Below are positions 14,763 to 15,960 of a DNA stretch of 15,960 bases, piece after piece; the stretch's first letter is position 1, and every line of letters begins with the position of its first letter. The notes under the pieces were generated by a model that saw nothing but the letters and a program-made list of their open reading frames with translations, was not told the DNA's origin and ran no database searches. A program made the position numbers and the translations under genes. This DNA is from Bacillota bacterium (GTDB lineage Bacteria > Bacillota > Clostridia > Saccharofermentanales > DTU023). Location of the stretch: contig JAFAAL010000019.1 of assembly GCA_023426575.1 (NCBI GenBank), positions 1 through 15,960 of the forward strand. Direction: 5' to 3'.

Positions 14763-14771
14763 ATTCTATCA
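14763..14771 (-). promoter_or_regulatory. Candidate extended -10 promoter at the start of the LPG-synthase-type gene
   Basis: The minus strand reads TGATAGAAT ending at 14763. The expected transcription start 7 nt later falls on the A of ATG at 14756. No -35 is visible at 17 nt (CAGCAC). Confidence 0.4.
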
Positions 14772-14831
14772 CCTAAAGCAAAAGTGTGCTGGCCGCAGAA
14801 CCAAGACGAGTCGGGAGGGCGTCGTGGACTC

Positions 14832-15707
14832 CTACTCGTGGGGGAGGAAGCCCTGCCCGCGGACCTCGTTATAGTCGAGAATGATGATGAAGGCATTGGG
14901 ATCCACTTCCTTGACCAGGCGATTGAGCATGACTTGTTGGGCGCGGTTGCAGGCACAGAGCAAGACGTCCTTGTCGGCACCTGAATAAGAGCCCTTGGCC
15001 AGAAGGCGCGTCGAGCCCCGGCGAATGCGCTCGCCAATGACCTGCGAGAGCTGCACGCTGTGATCCGAGATGATCATGGCGAGTTTGCCGGAGGTGAAGC
15101 CGTACATCATCTTATCGATGAAGAAGGTCGAGACAAAGGTGAAGAGGAAGCCGTAGAGAACGGCGTCGATATTGCCGAAGACGAGCCAGCCGAGGAAGAT
15201 AATCGAGCCGTCGATCACCATCGTGATCTGACCGATCGAGAGGTGTGGCTTGACCTTTCGCGCCGACATGATGACGAGGTCGGTGCCACCCGTGCAGGTA
15301 TTGTTGTTGTAGATGATTGCCAGGCCGATGCCAGAGAAGGCGCCCGCATAGATGGCGGCGAGGAGGTGCATGCCCTCATAGACACCAAAGAAGGGGACGA
15401 CGACGTCCATGAAGAAGGCGGAGATGACCAGGGTTCTAAAGGTTCGGAGAAGGTAGCCATAGCCGAGATAGCGCTTGGACCCGATGATGATCGGGAGGTT
15501 CAAGACGAGGGCGACTGTGCCGATGGGCAGGAAGGGGAGGAAGTGATTGATGAGGATGGCGACACCCGAGATGCCCCCCGGGGCAAAGTCTGCATTGGAA
15601 GCAAAGTAGTAAATCCCAATGGCATAGAGGAAAGAGCCGAGACAGTCGAGGAAGATCTCGCGTGCCATATTGCGTCCTGCAAAATACTGCGTGATGCGTG
15701 TTTTCAT
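14832..15707 (-). CDS. YitT family membrane protein (DUF161 repeats plus DUF2179)
   Basis: This 291-residue protein has the full YitT architecture. About five or six membrane segments cover residues 20-205, with FAPGGISGVA (42-51) and NTCTGGTD (136-143) as duplicated DUF161-type motifs. A soluble C-terminal DUF2179 domain (about 208-287) has the GSTRLLAKGSYSGADKDVLL and DYNEVRGQGF patterns. YitT proteins are widespread in Bacillota; their transported substrate is not established. ATG at 15707 is chosen because AAGAGGTG lies just upstream; the in-frame GTG at 15713 overlaps that ribosome-binding site. A promoter lies about 50 nt upstream. The LPG-synthase-type gene lies about 70 nt downstream on the same strand and may be partly co-transcribed. 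Confidence 0.93.
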   Translation of the reverse strand: MKTRITQYFAGRNMAREIFLDCLGSFLYAIGIYYFASNADFAPGGISGVAILINHFLPFLPIGTVALVLNLPIIIGSKRYLGYGYLLRTFRTLVISAFFMDVVVPFFGVYEGMHLLAAIYAGAFSGIGLAIIYNNNTCTGGTDLVIMSARKVKPHLSIGQITMVIDGSIIFLGWLVFGNIDAVLYGFLFTFVSTFFIDKMMYGFTSGKLAMIISDHSVQLSQVIGERIRRGSTRLLAKGSYSGADKDVLLCACNRAQQVMLNRLVKEVDPNAFIIILDYNEVRGQGFLPHE

Positions 15708-15754
15708 AGCCACCTCTTCAAGGGGCAGAGCCCTGCCCTAAATCAAATCAGCCC

Positions 15755-15783
15755 ATTCTAACACGAAAAAGCAGGCTTCAGAA
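15755..15783 (-). promoter_or_regulatory. Promoter of the YitT-family gene
   Basis: On the minus strand TTCTGA (15783-15778) is followed after 17 nt by TAGAAT (15760-15755), with TGT directly before it, giving TGTTAGAAT. This is the only promoter here with both optimal spacing and a partly matching -35. It repeats the same 9-mer seen upstream of pepP. Confidence 0.65.
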
Positions 15784-15800
15784 AGGTGGATCGCCCATTG

Positions 15801-15828
15801 AAAAGGCCCAGTCCAATGGAACCGGGCC
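15801..15828 (-). terminator. Minus-strand intrinsic terminator upstream of yitT
   Basis: GGCCC (15805-15809) pairs with GGGCC (15824-15828), with inner pairs around an AAT loop. On the minus strand the stem is followed by TTTTC. It would end transcription of a minus-strand unit entering from the right, or of a short RNA starting within the last 100 bases, before the yitT promoter. Confidence 0.55.
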
Positions 15829-15857
15829 CTCTCAGAGGAGACATATGAAGAGGTGTT

Positions 15858-15877
15858 GTGTTAGCTTTTTGCTACAC
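15858..15877. repeat. Second hairpin in the AT-rich right-edge region
   Basis: GTGTTAGC (15858-15865) and GCTACAC (15871-15877) form a 7-bp stem with one bulged T and a loop of five T (five A on the other strand). Bases 15708-15960 contain no convincing gene: besides this hairpin, the terminator and the yitT promoter, I see only AT-rich sequence. Confidence 0.35.
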
Positions 15878-15960
15878 CCCTATATTAGGCCATCAATATG
15901 GCAGAAAAAGAGGCAAAGTTTGAAAGATTGTGAACTTTTCTGCCCAGAAGCATTTGCTTT

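Noticed and set aside
15845..15960. Short plus-strand frame starting ATG with AGAGGAG 4 nt upstream, open to the window end (38 codons)
   Set aside because: Its start lies just before the second hairpin, codon use is unlike the neighbouring genes, the product (Cys- and Lys-rich) matches nothing I know, and the end is not visible. It could be a real small gene, but I cannot support it.
1..15960. CRISPR arrays, insertion sequences, phage genes, tRNA or rRNA genes
   Set aside because: I saw no regularly spaced direct repeats, transposase or integrase motifs, or tRNA-like cloverleaf in reading the window.

Overview
The window is a GC-rich bacterial chromosome segment packed with ordinary housekeeping, transport and envelope genes. 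I see no phage, transposon, integron, CRISPR or plasmid genes and no rRNA or tRNA. Shine-Dalgarno sequences are strong (AGGAGG type), TTG and GTG starts are used, and promoters look like sigma-A with extended -10 elements. The gene set (BrnQ, YitT, a large coiled-coil FtsX permease, a YmfI-like reductase, an Na/Pi transporter with a PhoU tail) fits a GC-rich member of the Bacillota, probably a clostridial relative. That placement is inference from gene content, not a marker gene.

Left part: a minus-strand Na+/phosphate cotransporter runs off the left edge (1-1315). It is divergent from a 595-residue, three-domain aminopeptidase P (1488-3275), which ends in a hairpin terminator. An apparent operon follows (3389-9823): short-chain L-threonine 3-dehydrogenase, an ABC ATPase, a roughly 1340-residue FtsX-type permease with a long coiled-coil stalk, and a short-chain reductase resembling YmfI. 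The last three genes are translationally coupled (1-nt gap, then a 1-nt overlap).

Middle part: a minus-strand Nudix hydrolase (9800-10228) overlaps the reductase tail-to-tail by 24 nt. It is divergent from brnQ (10322-11641), a branched-chain amino acid carrier. A CAP/SCP-domain surface protein follows 9 nt later (11651-12799). Its true N-terminus is unclear: a lipoprotein signal lies behind a possible -1 frameshift heptamer.

Right part: an AlkD-like DNA alkylation repair protein with its own promoter (12883-13560) converges on two minus-strand membrane protein genes. These are an LPG-synthase-type TM protein (13581-14756), possibly translated from a leaderless mRNA, and a YitT-family protein (14832-15707). 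The last 250 bases hold the yitT promoter, a minus-strand terminator and a second hairpin, but no convincing gene.

No complete novel defence or mobile system is visible. The items most worth a second look are the threonine dehydrogenase-ABC/FtsX-reductase operon with its stalked permease, the CAP protein start, the use of extended -10 promoters at nearly every transcription unit, and an AlkD-like protein lacking one cleft tryptophan.
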